Shown here in pieces: positions 1 to 6,928 of a stretch of DNA of 6,947 nt (its first letter is position 1; each line of letters opens with the position of its first letter). This stretch comes from Chloroflexota bacterium (GTDB lineage: Bacteria > Chloroflexota > Anaerolineae > Aggregatilineales > UBA2796): positions 1-6,947 of the forward strand of contig JAGHYP010000148.1 in the NCBI GenBank assembly GCA_017743585.1, read 5' to 3'. The notes under the pieces were generated by a model. That model had not been told where the DNA came from and did not search any database. It saw only the letters and a list, made by a program, of their open reading frames with translations. The position numbers were made by a program, and so were the translations under genes.

Positions 1-2
1 TT

Positions 3-1727
3 CCGCCGCTGATGCCCGCTGTGCGCACTGCGCCTGCACCTGCACCTCAGGCAGAGCCGAGCGCTGAGCTTGATGAGCCTGCCGAGCCGCTGCCTGTGCC
101 AATCAAGATAGCGAGCACCCCGCTGCCGACCACGTCGGCGCCTGCAGCGCCGCCTGAGCGCCGTCGCCGCCAATTCCGCGTCGAGGATTTTCAAGAGCTG
201 CGCGTCAGCTATCCGCGCCCTAACTTGCCGCCGCTGAGCCTGTTGCGGGACGCCGACCTCGAGAAGCCGACCGAGCAAGAGATCAACGACAACGCGCGCA
301 TCATCGAAGACACGCTGCTGGAGTTCGACATTGACGTAGAAGTGGTGGACGTCAAGGTCGGCCCGACTGTGACGCAGTACGCTGTGCAGCCGTTCCGTGA
401 AGTGACAACCGAGCGCGGCGAGGTGGTCACGCAGCGCGTGCGCGTCAACAAAATCGCGGCGCTTGAGCGCGATCTGGCTTTGGCGCTGGCTGCCAAGCGC
501 TTGCGCATTCAACCCTATGTGCCGGGCTACTCGTATATGGGCATCGAAGTGCCGAATCGCAAGCCGAGCCTTGTGGCATTGCGTCCAATGCTGGAGAGCG
601 AGGCGTTTGTGCGCGTCTTCCGTCGCGCCGATCCGAATGCGCCTGACGGCGTCCGCGAGGCGCCTTTGAGCGTGCCGCTGGGCAGAGACGTGGCAGGCGA
701 GCCGGTCGTGGTTGACCTAGCGCTGATGCCGCATTTGCTGATCGCAGGCACGACAGGCTCAGGCAAGTCAGTGTGCATCACAGCGATGATCGTCGCTTTG
801 GTCATGAACAACTTGCCTGAGCGATTGAAATTGATCCTGCTCGATCCGAAGATGGTTGAGCTTTCGCGTTTCAACGGATTGCCACACTTGCTCGGCCCGG
901 TCGAGACGGATATCGAGCGCATTGTGGACGTGCTGCGCTGGGCGACTCGCGAGATGGATCGGCGCTATCGCCTGCTGGAAGCGGAAGGCGCGCGCAATAT
1001 TGAGGCGTACAACCGTGCGCTCGGCGAGCATCGCGCTGCTGAGCATCTGCCATACATCGTGATCATCGCTGATGAGATCGGCGACCTGATGCTGAGCCGC
1101 CCTGAGGAAGTTGAGCGCACCATCACGCGCTTGGCGCAGATGGCGCGCGCCGTTGGCATTCATCTGGTGATCGCCACGCAGCGCCCCAGCGCGGATATCA
1201 TCACAGGCTTGATCAAGGCGAATTTCCCCGCTCGAATCTCGTTTGCGGTCGCCTCGAGCGCCGATTCGCGCGTGATCTTAGACACAGCGGGCGCGGAGAC
1301 GCTCTTAGGGCGCGGCGACATGCTGTACTTGGCGCCAGAGGCGACGATGCCGCGCCGCGTGCAAGGTTGCTTTGTGAGCGACGAGGAAATTGAAGCCGTC
1401 GTCGGTTATTGGCGGCAATGGGCAGCCGAGCGCGGGCTGCCGAGGGCAGCTGCGCCGTGGGATCGCGGCATCTCGCGCCGAGAGGCGCTGAGCAAGGCTG
1501 ATCCGCTCCTAGAAGATGCAATCGATCTGGTGGTGCGGCGCGGCGAGGCAAGCACATCCATCTTGCTGCGCGGCTTGGCGATAGATTATCCGCGCGCGGC
1601 AAGATTGATGGACTTGCTGGGCGAGCTGGGCATTCTAGGCGCGCCAAAAGACGACGGGCGCGCGCGCGAGGTCACGATCAAACCCGGCAGCGATCCGTAC
1701 AAGAAGCTGATGCAGCGCCTGCGCTGA
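3..1727 (+). CDS. ftsK: DNA translocase FtsK/SpoIIIE family, 5'-partial
   Basis: This is the motor part of FtsK, the septum-located hexameric ATPase that pumps double-stranded DNA during division and helps resolve chromosome dimers. Residues are numbered from the ATG at 12. The order is a Pro/Ala-rich linker (1-50), the alpha domain (about 90-180, with VGPTVTQYAVQP), and the RecA-like beta domain with Walker A GTTGSGKS at 246-253, Walker B IIADE ending at D354-E355, and the family signature ATQRPS at 388-393 followed by ITGLIKANFPARISF and LLGRGDMLYL. A winged-helix gamma domain (about 497-557, with ASTSILLR and PRAARLMDLL) follows; in relatives it reads orienting DNA motifs. The frame is open to the left edge (Pro-Pro-Leu before the ATG) and the N-terminal membrane helices are absent, so the ATG at 12 is probably internal and the real start lies outside the window. 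The motor residues look intact. The family call is very secure; only the N-terminus is unknown. Confidence 0.96.
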   Translation, partial: PPLMPAVRTAPAPAPQAEPSAELDEPAEPLPVPIKIASTPLPTTSAPAAPPERRRRQFRVEDFQELRVSYPRPNLPPLSLLRDADLEKPTEQEINDNARIIEDTLLEFDIDVEVVDVKVGPTVTQYAVQPFREVTTERGEVVTQRVRVNKIAALERDLALALAAKRLRIQPYVPGYSYMGIEVPNRKPSLVALRPMLESEAFVRVFRRADPNAPDGVREAPLSVPLGRDVAGEPVVVDLALMPHLLIAGTTGSGKSVCITAMIVALVMNNLPERLKLILLDPKMVELSRFNGLPHLLGPVETDIERIVDVLRWATREMDRRYRLLEAEGARNIEAYNRALGEHRAAEHLPYIVIIADEIGDLMLSRPEEVERTITRLAQMARAVGIHLVIATQRPSADIITGLIKANFPARISFAVASSADSRVILDTAGAETLLGRGDMLYLAPEATMPRRVQGCFVSDEEIEAVVGYWRQWAAERGLPRAAAPWDRGISRREALSKADPLLEDAIDLVVRRGEASTSILLRGLAIDYPRAARLMDLLGELGILGAPKDDGRAREVTIKPGSDPYKKLMQRLR

Positions 1728-1794
1728 GAACTTGGCGGAAGAAGCCGCTTTGAACGACACTTGTGGTCAGTGCAAGTTCAGATAACGCAATATC

Positions 1795-1798
1795 GGAG
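1795..1798 (+). promoter_or_regulatory. Ribosome binding site (GGAG) for the 117-residue membrane protein
   Basis: GGAG lies 8 bases before the GTG at 1807. It is the main reason for accepting a GTG start for the following gene, because no ATG is found at its 5' end. Confidence 0.6.
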
Positions 1799-1806
1799 CG
1801 ACTGGT

Positions 1807-2160
1807 GTGATCAACGCAGGCGGCGCATTGTTGCTCTTCGTCCTGCTAGCGGGCTTGCTGATGCTGGTGCAGCGCGCTGAGCCTAAAAAGCGGCTGATCA
1901 CGTTGCTTTTCGTGCTATTCGGCGTTTACATCGTGAGCGCTTACGGCATCTTCCGCATGTCGAGCGAGTGCCCGTTCACGCTCTTTGGGCGCTGCGCCTT
2001 GCCGCAATACGCTGTGCGCGCGCGCATAATCGCCTACAACACGCTCAATCTGGCGCTGTTCGGCGCGATCGTGTTCAACCTCCTCTTCTGGGTTGTGATC
2101 GGGCGTTACAATCCGCCTGCTTCGAGCGATGAAATCCGTGTGCTAGGGCCACACGACTAG
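1807..2160 (+). CDS. Small three-helix membrane protein of unknown function (117 aa)
   Basis: I do not recognise this protein. It has three hydrophobic segments, at about residues 5-22, 30-49 and 78-98. The loop between the first two is basic (QRAEPKKR), so by the positive-inside rule it should be cytoplasmic. This puts the 50-77 loop on the outer face and the tail (100-117) inside. The outer loop holds two cysteines, C55 and C63, in SECPFTLFGRC, which could form a disulfide. The tail (RYNPPASSDEIRVLGPHD) is polar and acidic. Translation starts at GTG with a good GGAG upstream. The gene follows ftsK by 79 bases and is 20 bases ahead of a larger membrane protein gene, so a shared membrane role is possible, but nothing in the sequence names one. 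That it is a real gene is likely from its ribosome site, continuous hydrophobic pattern and neat packing. Confidence 0.8.
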   Translation: MINAGGALLLFVLLAGLLMLVQRAEPKKRLITLLFVLFGVYIVSAYGIFRMSSECPFTLFGRCALPQYAVRARIIAYNTLNLALFGAIVFNLLFWVVIGRYNPPASSDEIRVLGPHD

Positions 2161-2180
2161 GAAAGGCTGCACGACGCTGT

Positions 2181-3239
2181 ATGGAGAGAGAACAGACATC
2201 GCGCGCGCCGCACACCTTCGGCGAAGCGCTCGGGCGTTTGCGCCAAAACTTCAAGCCGCGCGCCCGCCTCTCGATCTGGCGGCTGCGATCAGTGTTCGGC
2301 TTGACGCTGCTGGTCTTCTCTGAGATCGTGGTCTGGCAGAATCCGACGGCGCGCGCGTGGTATGAGTGGCCGATCTTGGCGGTGCTGTACATAGCGCTCG
2401 GCAGTTTCCTGCTGGATGTGATCGTGCGCTTTCAGGTGCATACGCCGGCAGCAATCGGCTTGGCGTGCGGCGTGTACGGCCTGCTGAGCGGCTCAATCGT
2501 CAATCACGGCGCGTATCACAACGTGCCAATCGGCTTGATCGTACGCGTGTTAGGCTTGCAAGTCGGCGCTGCTTTCCTCGCCTTGATGCTGTTTTTGTAC
2601 GTGATGCGCGGCGCCTCGCCGCCGCTCCTTGCGATCGGCGCCGCGGCGCTCGTCGGCATCGCATGGGGCGTCTGGACGGCGTGGTACCCTGCGCAGCCGA
2701 ATATCGGCTGGGCAGTGCCGCCGCGCCAGATTGCACAGCTGTATTTGATCGTCCCGCTGGTAGCGCTCGGCGCGCTCTACGCTTTTTTCATGCCGCGCTT
2801 TGGGGTACTGCGCGAGCTGGACTTGAGTCTGATGTGGTGGGAGAGGATCGCCTGTGGCGCGCCGCTCTTTCTCAGCTTGATGATCGGCGTGTGGAACAAC
2901 GTGATCCCAGTGCTAGAGCTGCTCCTGCCTGCGGCGATCTTCGCTTTCTGCTTATGGGCGTTGCATTTCCAGCGACCTGAGAGCGATCCATCTATCCTAG
3001 CGCGGATCACGTTCAGCGCGCCGAGCCTGATCACTTACGTCATGTTGACCGCGCCGCTGATCTTGCTCGGCATCATCGCCTTCGATGCCACTAGTGGCGA
3101 TTTTTTTGCCATTGGCACGCTGCTATACATCATTGTGGCAGGTTTCGGCAGCGCGTGGTTGCCTTTCGCCTCAGGGCTGCTCTTCTGGGCAATCTTGCGC
3201 ACAGAATATCCCGTGCGGCGCAGAAGACGGGTAAAATGA
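2181..3239 (+). CDS. Polytopic integral membrane protein of unknown function (352 aa)
   Basis: I do not recognise the family. After a basic, presumably cytoplasmic N-terminus (residues 1-36, rich in Arg), there are about ten to eleven hydrophobic segments, at roughly 37-53, 62-83, 88-107, 117-142, 148-169, 184-204, 222-240, 241-262, 282-301, 307-323 and 325-340. The protein ends in a strongly basic tail (RRRRRVK), also expected inside. No Walker, metal-binding, peptidase or transporter signature was found, and charged residues within the membrane segments are few. The ATG start lies 20 bases after the previous stop. The only purine-rich sequence upstream, GAAAGG at 2161-2166, is 14 bases away, which is long, so translation may depend on coupling to the previous gene. 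No better in-frame start with a ribosome site was seen. A permease or a membrane-assembly subunit are both possible, and neither is supported directly. Confidence 0.85.
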   Translation: MEREQTSRAPHTFGEALGRLRQNFKPRARLSIWRLRSVFGLTLLVFSEIVVWQNPTARAWYEWPILAVLYIALGSFLLDVIVRFQVHTPAAIGLACGVYGLLSGSIVNHGAYHNVPIGLIVRVLGLQVGAAFLALMLFLYVMRGASPPLLAIGAAALVGIAWGVWTAWYPAQPNIGWAVPPRQIAQLYLIVPLVALGALYAFFMPRFGVLRELDLSLMWWERIACGAPLFLSLMIGVWNNVIPVLELLLPAAIFAFCLWALHFQRPESDPSILARITFSAPSLITYVMLTAPLILLGIIAFDATSGDFFAIGTLLYIIVAGFGSAWLPFASGLLFWAILRTEYPVRRRRRVK

Positions 3240-3273
3240 ACGTTACGAATCTGGCTGAATGTTTTATCAGCAC

Positions 3274-3278
3274 AGGAA
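3274..3278 (+). promoter_or_regulatory. Ribosome binding site (AGGAA) for coaBC
   Basis: AGGAA ends 6 bases before the ATG at 3285 and supports that start. The 45 bases between the preceding stop and coaBC show no convincing promoter pair. Confidence 0.55.
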
Positions 3279-3284
3279 TTTTTC

Positions 3285-4565
3285 ATGAGCGTGGAGCGAA
3301 TCTCCATTCTAGAATACAAACGAATTGTGCTGGGCGTGACAGGCAGCATCGCTGCATACAAAGCCGCCGATCTGGCGAGCAAGCTCACGCAGGCAGGCGC
3401 TGATGTGGATGTGATCATGACTGAGGCGGCGGCGCGCTTTATGACGCCGCTCACTTTTGAAGCGATCACAGGACGCGCCGTCTACACTGATCTTTGGCGC
3501 ACGGCAAGTGGCGAGAGTCTGCCGACTCACGTAGCGCACGTCGGCTTGGCGGAAGGCGCTGACCTGATTTTCATCGCGCCTGCCACAGCGCAGCATATCG
3601 CCAAGCTGGCGCATGGCTTCGCCGATGACTTGCTGTGCATCACAGCGCTGGCTGCCAAGTGCCCGATTCTGGTCGCGCCTGCAATGGACGGCAGCATGTA
3701 CGAAAATGCAGCGGTCGTCGCCAATGTGTCGCGTCTGCGCGAGCTGGGCATGGAGATCGTCGAGCCAGAAGTTGGGCGCATGGCTTCGGGGATGGTCGGG
3801 CGCGGGCGCCTGCCAGAGGTCGGGGTGTTGCTCGGCGCGGCGCGGCGCGCGCTCGGGCGCGAGTGGGGCGCGCTGCGCGATAGGCACATAGTGGTGACTG
3901 CAGGCGGCACGCGCGAAGCTATTGACCCTGTGCGCTTCATCACCAATCGCTCATCGGGCAAGCAGGGCTACGCGATTGCGCAGGCGGCAGTGGATAACGG
4001 CGCGCACGTCACGCTGATCGCAACGCCGAGCGAGCTGCCTGTGCCGTATGGCGTTGAGTTGGTCACGGTTGAGAGCGCACAAGAGATGCTGGAAGCTGTG
4101 CTGGACTGCACTGCTGATGCCGACGCGCTGATCATGGCGGCGGCGGTTGCCGATTATCGCCCTGAAAAGACAGCTGAGCATAAACTCAAGAGAACGGGAG
4201 GCGTGCTTCAGCTCTCGCTAGTGCCAACGGTAGACATTTTGGCGACCGTCGGCGAGCGGCGCGCCGAGACAGGCAGACCGCATGTTTTGGTCGGCTTTGC
4301 CGCCGAGACAAGCGACCTGCTCAAGAATGCGCGCAGCAAGCTGGAAAGAAAGCAGGTGGATTACATCGTGGCGAACGATGTGAGTCAGCCCGGCGCGGGC
4401 TTTGGCGCTGATACAAACATCGTGACCATTCTCAGCGCTGATGGCAGCTCGATCTCATTGCCGCAACAGACCAAAAGCGCGGTAGCCGAAGCGATTGTGC
4501 AGCGCGTGGCAGCGCGCTTGCAGACCGTGCCGCGCCGCCACGAGCCCGAGAGCGCCGAAGCGTGA
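3285..4565 (+). CDS. coaBC: Bifunctional phosphopantothenoylcysteine decarboxylase / phosphopantothenate-cysteine ligase
   Basis: This cytosolic two-domain enzyme makes 4'-phosphopantetheine for coenzyme A. The C-terminal CoaB domain joins cysteine to phosphopantothenate using a nucleotide (CTP in most bacteria), and the N-terminal flavin-dependent CoaC domain decarboxylates the product. At 426 residues it is of normal length. CoaC features are GVTGSIAAYKA at 17-27, the catalytic-type His85 in HVGLAEGADL, APATAQHIAKL (flavin loop) and PAMDGSMY at 132-139. CoaB features are TAGGTREAID at 205-214, FITNRSSGKQG at 218-228 with Asn221, AAAVADYRP around Asp290, KLKR at 300-303 in place of the usual KIKK, and NDVS at 364-367 followed by GAGFGADTN. 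Two CoaC residues are unusual: Asp135 replaces the common PAMN Asn, and Ser168 in MASGMVGRGR replaces the common ACG Cys. The rest looks fully functional. It is last in the plus-strand gene run and ends 12 bases from the stop of the converging helicase gene. Confidence 0.96.
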   Translation: MSVERISILEYKRIVLGVTGSIAAYKAADLASKLTQAGADVDVIMTEAAARFMTPLTFEAITGRAVYTDLWRTASGESLPTHVAHVGLAEGADLIFIAPATAQHIAKLAHGFADDLLCITALAAKCPILVAPAMDGSMYENAAVVANVSRLRELGMEIVEPEVGRMASGMVGRGRLPEVGVLLGAARRALGREWGALRDRHIVVTAGGTREAIDPVRFITNRSSGKQGYAIAQAAVDNGAHVTLIATPSELPVPYGVELVTVESAQEMLEAVLDCTADADALIMAAAVADYRPEKTAEHKLKRTGGVLQLSLVPTVDILATVGERRAETGRPHVLVGFAAETSDLLKNARSKLERKQVDYIVANDVSQPGAGFGADTNIVTILSADGSSISLPQQTKSAVAEAIVQRVAARLQTVPRRHEPESAEA

Positions 4566-4570
4566 GGCGT

Positions 4571-4582
4571 AGTAGCGCTACT
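4571..4582. repeat. 12-base perfect palindrome at the convergent gene junction
   Basis: AGTAGCGCTACT is its own reverse complement. It spans the gap between the coaBC stop and the helicase stop and covers the helicase's TAG codon and next base. It could fold only as a 4-pair stem with a GCGC loop and has no T tract on either strand, so it is not a good intrinsic terminator. It may be chance in GCGC-rich DNA. Confidence 0.4.
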
Positions 4583-6812
4583 CCTCGTCGAGCATCCTGA
4601 GCGGCGCGATACTGGCGAATAGGCGCTTCAGGCCGTGTTTCTCAAAGCGGATATCGAGTTCTTCATCGCCATCTACGAAGCGACTGGCGATGATCACGCC
4701 TTCGCCGAGCCTATCGTGATAGACGCGCTGTCCGCTGCGGTAAAGGCTGGTGGTGCTAATGTTGGCGCTGCGCGGCGGATGCTCGCGGCGCAGTTGCTCA
4801 GGCTGAGAGGGCATCGGCGGCCGCCAAGCGGGACGCAGCGGCGCTTCTTGGCGCACGGAGAGCGCAGCGCCCATGCCGCGCTTCGGCACGGGTGAGCCAA
4901 CAGTCAGCTCTGGCGGAATATCCTGCAGAAAGCGCGAGACCTGCGTCCGCTCGCCCAAGCTGCCGCCGTAGCCGATACGTCGCGCCGCCCACGTCAAATG
5001 AACCTCATCTTTGGCGCGCGTCAGACCGACGTACATCAGGCGGCGCTCTTCCGCCAATTGCTCCTCGTCTTCTAGCGACTGCGCATGCGGCAGCAAGCCC
5101 TCTTCTAAGCCGACGATGAACACCACAGGGAACTCTAAGCCTTTGGCGGCGTGCAAAGTCAGTAGCACGACGCTATCAGCCGCCTCGTCGTAAGCATCCA
5201 CATCCGAGAGCAAGGCGATCTCTTCGAGGTAGAGCGCCAAAGGCTTGTTGCCTTGCGCTTCTGCCACGCGCACCAACTCCTGCACTGACTCGACCTTCTC
5301 TTTGCCTTCATCTGTGCCGTCATTGATGTATTGCAAGTAAGCGGTCTGGTCTAGCACGGCGTGCAGCAAAACACCTACGGGCGCTGTGTCGCGCAGAGTG
5401 CGCCACACCTCTAGATGCGCGGCAAACTCTTCGAGCGCGCTGAGCACCTTGCCGCTGAACGGCGAGGGCTGCCCTCTGCGCAGTGCGCTGAGCGCATCGC
5501 ACAAGCTCTGATTGCGCGAGAGCGCCCATTCCTCTAGCTTGGCGAGCGTCGTCTTGCCGATGCCGCGCGGCGGCGTGTTGATGATCCGCCGCAAGCTGAC
5601 GTCATCGTTTGGATTCTGAATCACGCGCAGGTATGCCAGCAAGTCTTTGATCTCGCGGCGGCTGTAGAAGCGCACGCCGCCGATCAGCTTGTACGGCACA
5701 TTGGCGCGGATGAACGCCTCTTCCAGCGCGCGCGATTGCGCATTGGTGCGGAACATCACAGCGCAATCCCTATAGGCGTAGCGACCGAGCCGCACTGCCT
5801 CGCGAATTTTCCAGACGACGTATTGTGCTTCGTCTTCGTCATCGCTCAGCTGCTTCAGCGCGATCTTCGCGCCGTCGCGGCGCACTGAGTACAGCTGCTT
5901 TCGGACGCGATCCGTATTCTTGTCAATAATTGCCATCGCCGCGTCTAGGATGATCTGGTGCGAGCGGTAATTTTGCTCAAGCAAGATCACCTTGGCGTGC
6001 GGATAGTCGCGCCGGAAGTAAGTCAAGTTGCGATAATCGGCGCCGCGAAAGCGATAAATGCTCTGATCAGGATCGCCGACGCAGAACAAGTTGCCTTGCG
6101 CGCCCGCCAAGAGCCGCACCAGCTCATACTGCGCTGTGTTGGTATCTTGGAATTCGTCCACGAGGATGTGCACGTAGCGCGCTTGGTAATCGTAGCGCAC
6201 CTGCGCATGATCGTGGAAGAGCTTGACGCAATACAGCAGCAGATCATCGAAATCGAGCGCGTTCGCAGCGCGCAGCAGCGCCTGATAGCGCGCGTAAACC
6301 TGCGCAATCTGGCGGTCGTTTTGGTTGCCCTGGGGATACAGATCAGGCGTGACCAGTTCGTTCTTAGCGTTAGAGATCGCGTTCAGGAACTTGCGCGGCG
6401 CGCTGCGATCTTCGTCCAGGCCGAGCTCCGACAGCGCGATGCGCACTAGGTTCAGTTGATCGTCAGTATCGTAGATGGTGAAGCTTGGCGAGATGCCGAT
6501 GCGCGTCGCCTCGCGGCGCAAAATGCGCGCACAAATGGCGTGGAACGTGCCGATCGTCAAGCCGTGCAAGTTCTCGCCCAGCAGCCGCTCGATGCGCTCC
6601 AACATCTCGCGAGCCGCCTTGTTGGTGAAAGTGACCGCCATGATTCGACTCGGCGGCACGTTCAGCTGACTGACCAAATAGGCGACGCGCCGAGTGAGCA
6701 CGGCCGTCTTGCCGCTGCCCGGCCCTGCGATCACCAAGGTAGCGCCGCTCGGCGCTGTGACCGCCGCTCGCTGCTGCTCGTTTAGGCCATCTAAAAAGTC
6801 AGTGCGACTCAC
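4578..6812 (-). CDS. uvrD: UvrD/PcrA-family ATP-dependent 3'-5' DNA helicase
   Basis: This superfamily 1A helicase unwinds DNA and clears proteins in nucleotide excision repair, replication restart and transcription-coupled repair. With the GTG at 6812 as start it has 744 residues, normal for the family. Motifs in order are the Q motif GLNEQQRAAV (9-18), Walker A GPGSGKT (30-36), motif Ia VTFTNKAAREM, motif Ib TIGTFHAICARILR, motif II DEFQDTN (219-225), motif III GDPDQSIYRFRGAD (246-259), motif IV EQNYRS (279-284), motif V LHAAKGLEF (553-561) and motif VI with VGLTRAK ending at Lys601. A low-complexity Pro/Arg linker leads to a C-terminal Tudor fold (about 691-740, YRSGQRVYHDRLGEGVI onward), which in PcrA and UvrD binds RNA polymerase. 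This separates it from Rep, which lacks that domain. The GTG is preferred because GGGAG lies 8 bases upstream and the protein then begins close to the Q motif. A TTG at 6833 would add seven residues but lacks a ribosome site. Confidence 0.96.
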   Translation of the reverse strand: MSRTDFLDGLNEQQRAAVTAPSGATLVIAGPGSGKTAVLTRRVAYLVSQLNVPPSRIMAVTFTNKAAREMLERIERLLGENLHGLTIGTFHAICARILRREATRIGISPSFTIYDTDDQLNLVRIALSELGLDEDRSAPRKFLNAISNAKNELVTPDLYPQGNQNDRQIAQVYARYQALLRAANALDFDDLLLYCVKLFHDHAQVRYDYQARYVHILVDEFQDTNTAQYELVRLLAGAQGNLFCVGDPDQSIYRFRGADYRNLTYFRRDYPHAKVILLEQNYRSHQIILDAAMAIIDKNTDRVRKQLYSVRRDGAKIALKQLSDDEDEAQYVVWKIREAVRLGRYAYRDCAVMFRTNAQSRALEEAFIRANVPYKLIGGVRFYSRREIKDLLAYLRVIQNPNDDVSLRRIINTPPRGIGKTTLAKLEEWALSRNQSLCDALSALRRGQPSPFSGKVLSALEEFAAHLEVWRTLRDTAPVGVLLHAVLDQTAYLQYINDGTDEGKEKVESVQELVRVAEAQGNKPLALYLEEIALLSDVDAYDEAADSVVLLTLHAAKGLEFPVVFIVGLEEGLLPHAQSLEDEEQLAEERRLMYVGLTRAKDEVHLTWAARRIGYGGSLGERTQVSRFLQDIPPELTVGSPVPKRGMGAALSVRQEAPLRPAWRPPMPSQPEQLRREHPPRSANISTTSLYRSGQRVYHDRLGEGVIIASRFVDGDEELDIRFEKHGLKRLFASIAPLRMLDEE

Positions 6813-6822
6813 GCTGCAGGCT

Positions 6823-6827
6823 CTCCC
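6823..6827 (-). promoter_or_regulatory. Ribosome binding site (GGGAG) that sets the helicase start at GTG 6812
   Basis: On the minus strand GGGAGAG is followed by 8 bases and then GTG. It lies inside the seven extra codons that would be translated from the alternative TTG at 6833, which argues against that longer form. Confidence 0.65.
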
Positions 6828-6863
6828 AATCAAAAGTTGCGGGCGGCGAGAATTCTAACGCGC

Positions 6864-6928
6864 CTACCGACTCTTCTCCAAAGCGGCGATTGCATTCGGC
6901 AGCTGCGCGATCACGTCTTGCGCCAAGA
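6864..6928 (-). CDS. Possible C-terminal end of an unidentified upstream gene (5'-partial)
   Basis: On the minus strand one frame stays open from the end of the genuine sequence to a TAG at 6864-6866 and reads LAQDVIAQLPNAIAALEKSR, a plausible amphipathic helical protein end with codon use like the neighbours. It would stop 51 bases before the helicase GTG, a normal operon-like gap. Of the other two minus-strand frames, one meets an early stop and the other gives a less protein-like, Arg-rich sequence. With only 20 codons no family can be named, and chance remains possible. Confidence 0.4.

Noticed and set aside
12..170. Short tandem CCTGCA repeats and the Pro/Ala-rich stretch at the ftsK 5' end as a distinct repeat element.
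   Set aside because: They encode the low-complexity linker normally found between the membrane part and the motor of FtsK proteins.
1728..1779. Inverted arms GAACTTG (1728-1734) and CAAGTTC (1773-1779) after ftsK, with small nested stems (GCGG/CCGC and ACTTG/CAAGT), as a possible terminator or RNA element.
   Set aside because: The outer arms are only 7 bases with a loop of nearly 40, the inner stems are 4-5 pairs, and no T tract follows. This is within chance expectation.
2366..2980. A 204-codon plus-strand frame overlapping the large membrane protein.
   Set aside because: Its product is Arg/Ala-rich with no domain pattern, whereas the overlapping frame gives a clean multi-helix membrane protein.
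3232..3237. TAAAAT near the end of the large membrane protein gene as a -10 box for a coaBC promoter.
   Set aside because: No TTGACA-like -35 box lies 16-19 bases upstream (CCCGTG-type sequence instead) and no extended -10 TG is present.
3309..3887. A 192-codon open frame on the minus strand opposite coaBC.
   Set aside because: It is a shadow of the CoaBC coding frame: the forward protein has all expected family motifs, and the reverse product is rich in Arg, His and Ala without recognisable domains.
5958..6449. A 163-codon open frame on the plus strand opposite the helicase gene.
   Set aside because: It lies wholly inside a gene with every helicase motif intact, has no ribosome site evident, and long antisense frames are expected in GC-rich DNA.
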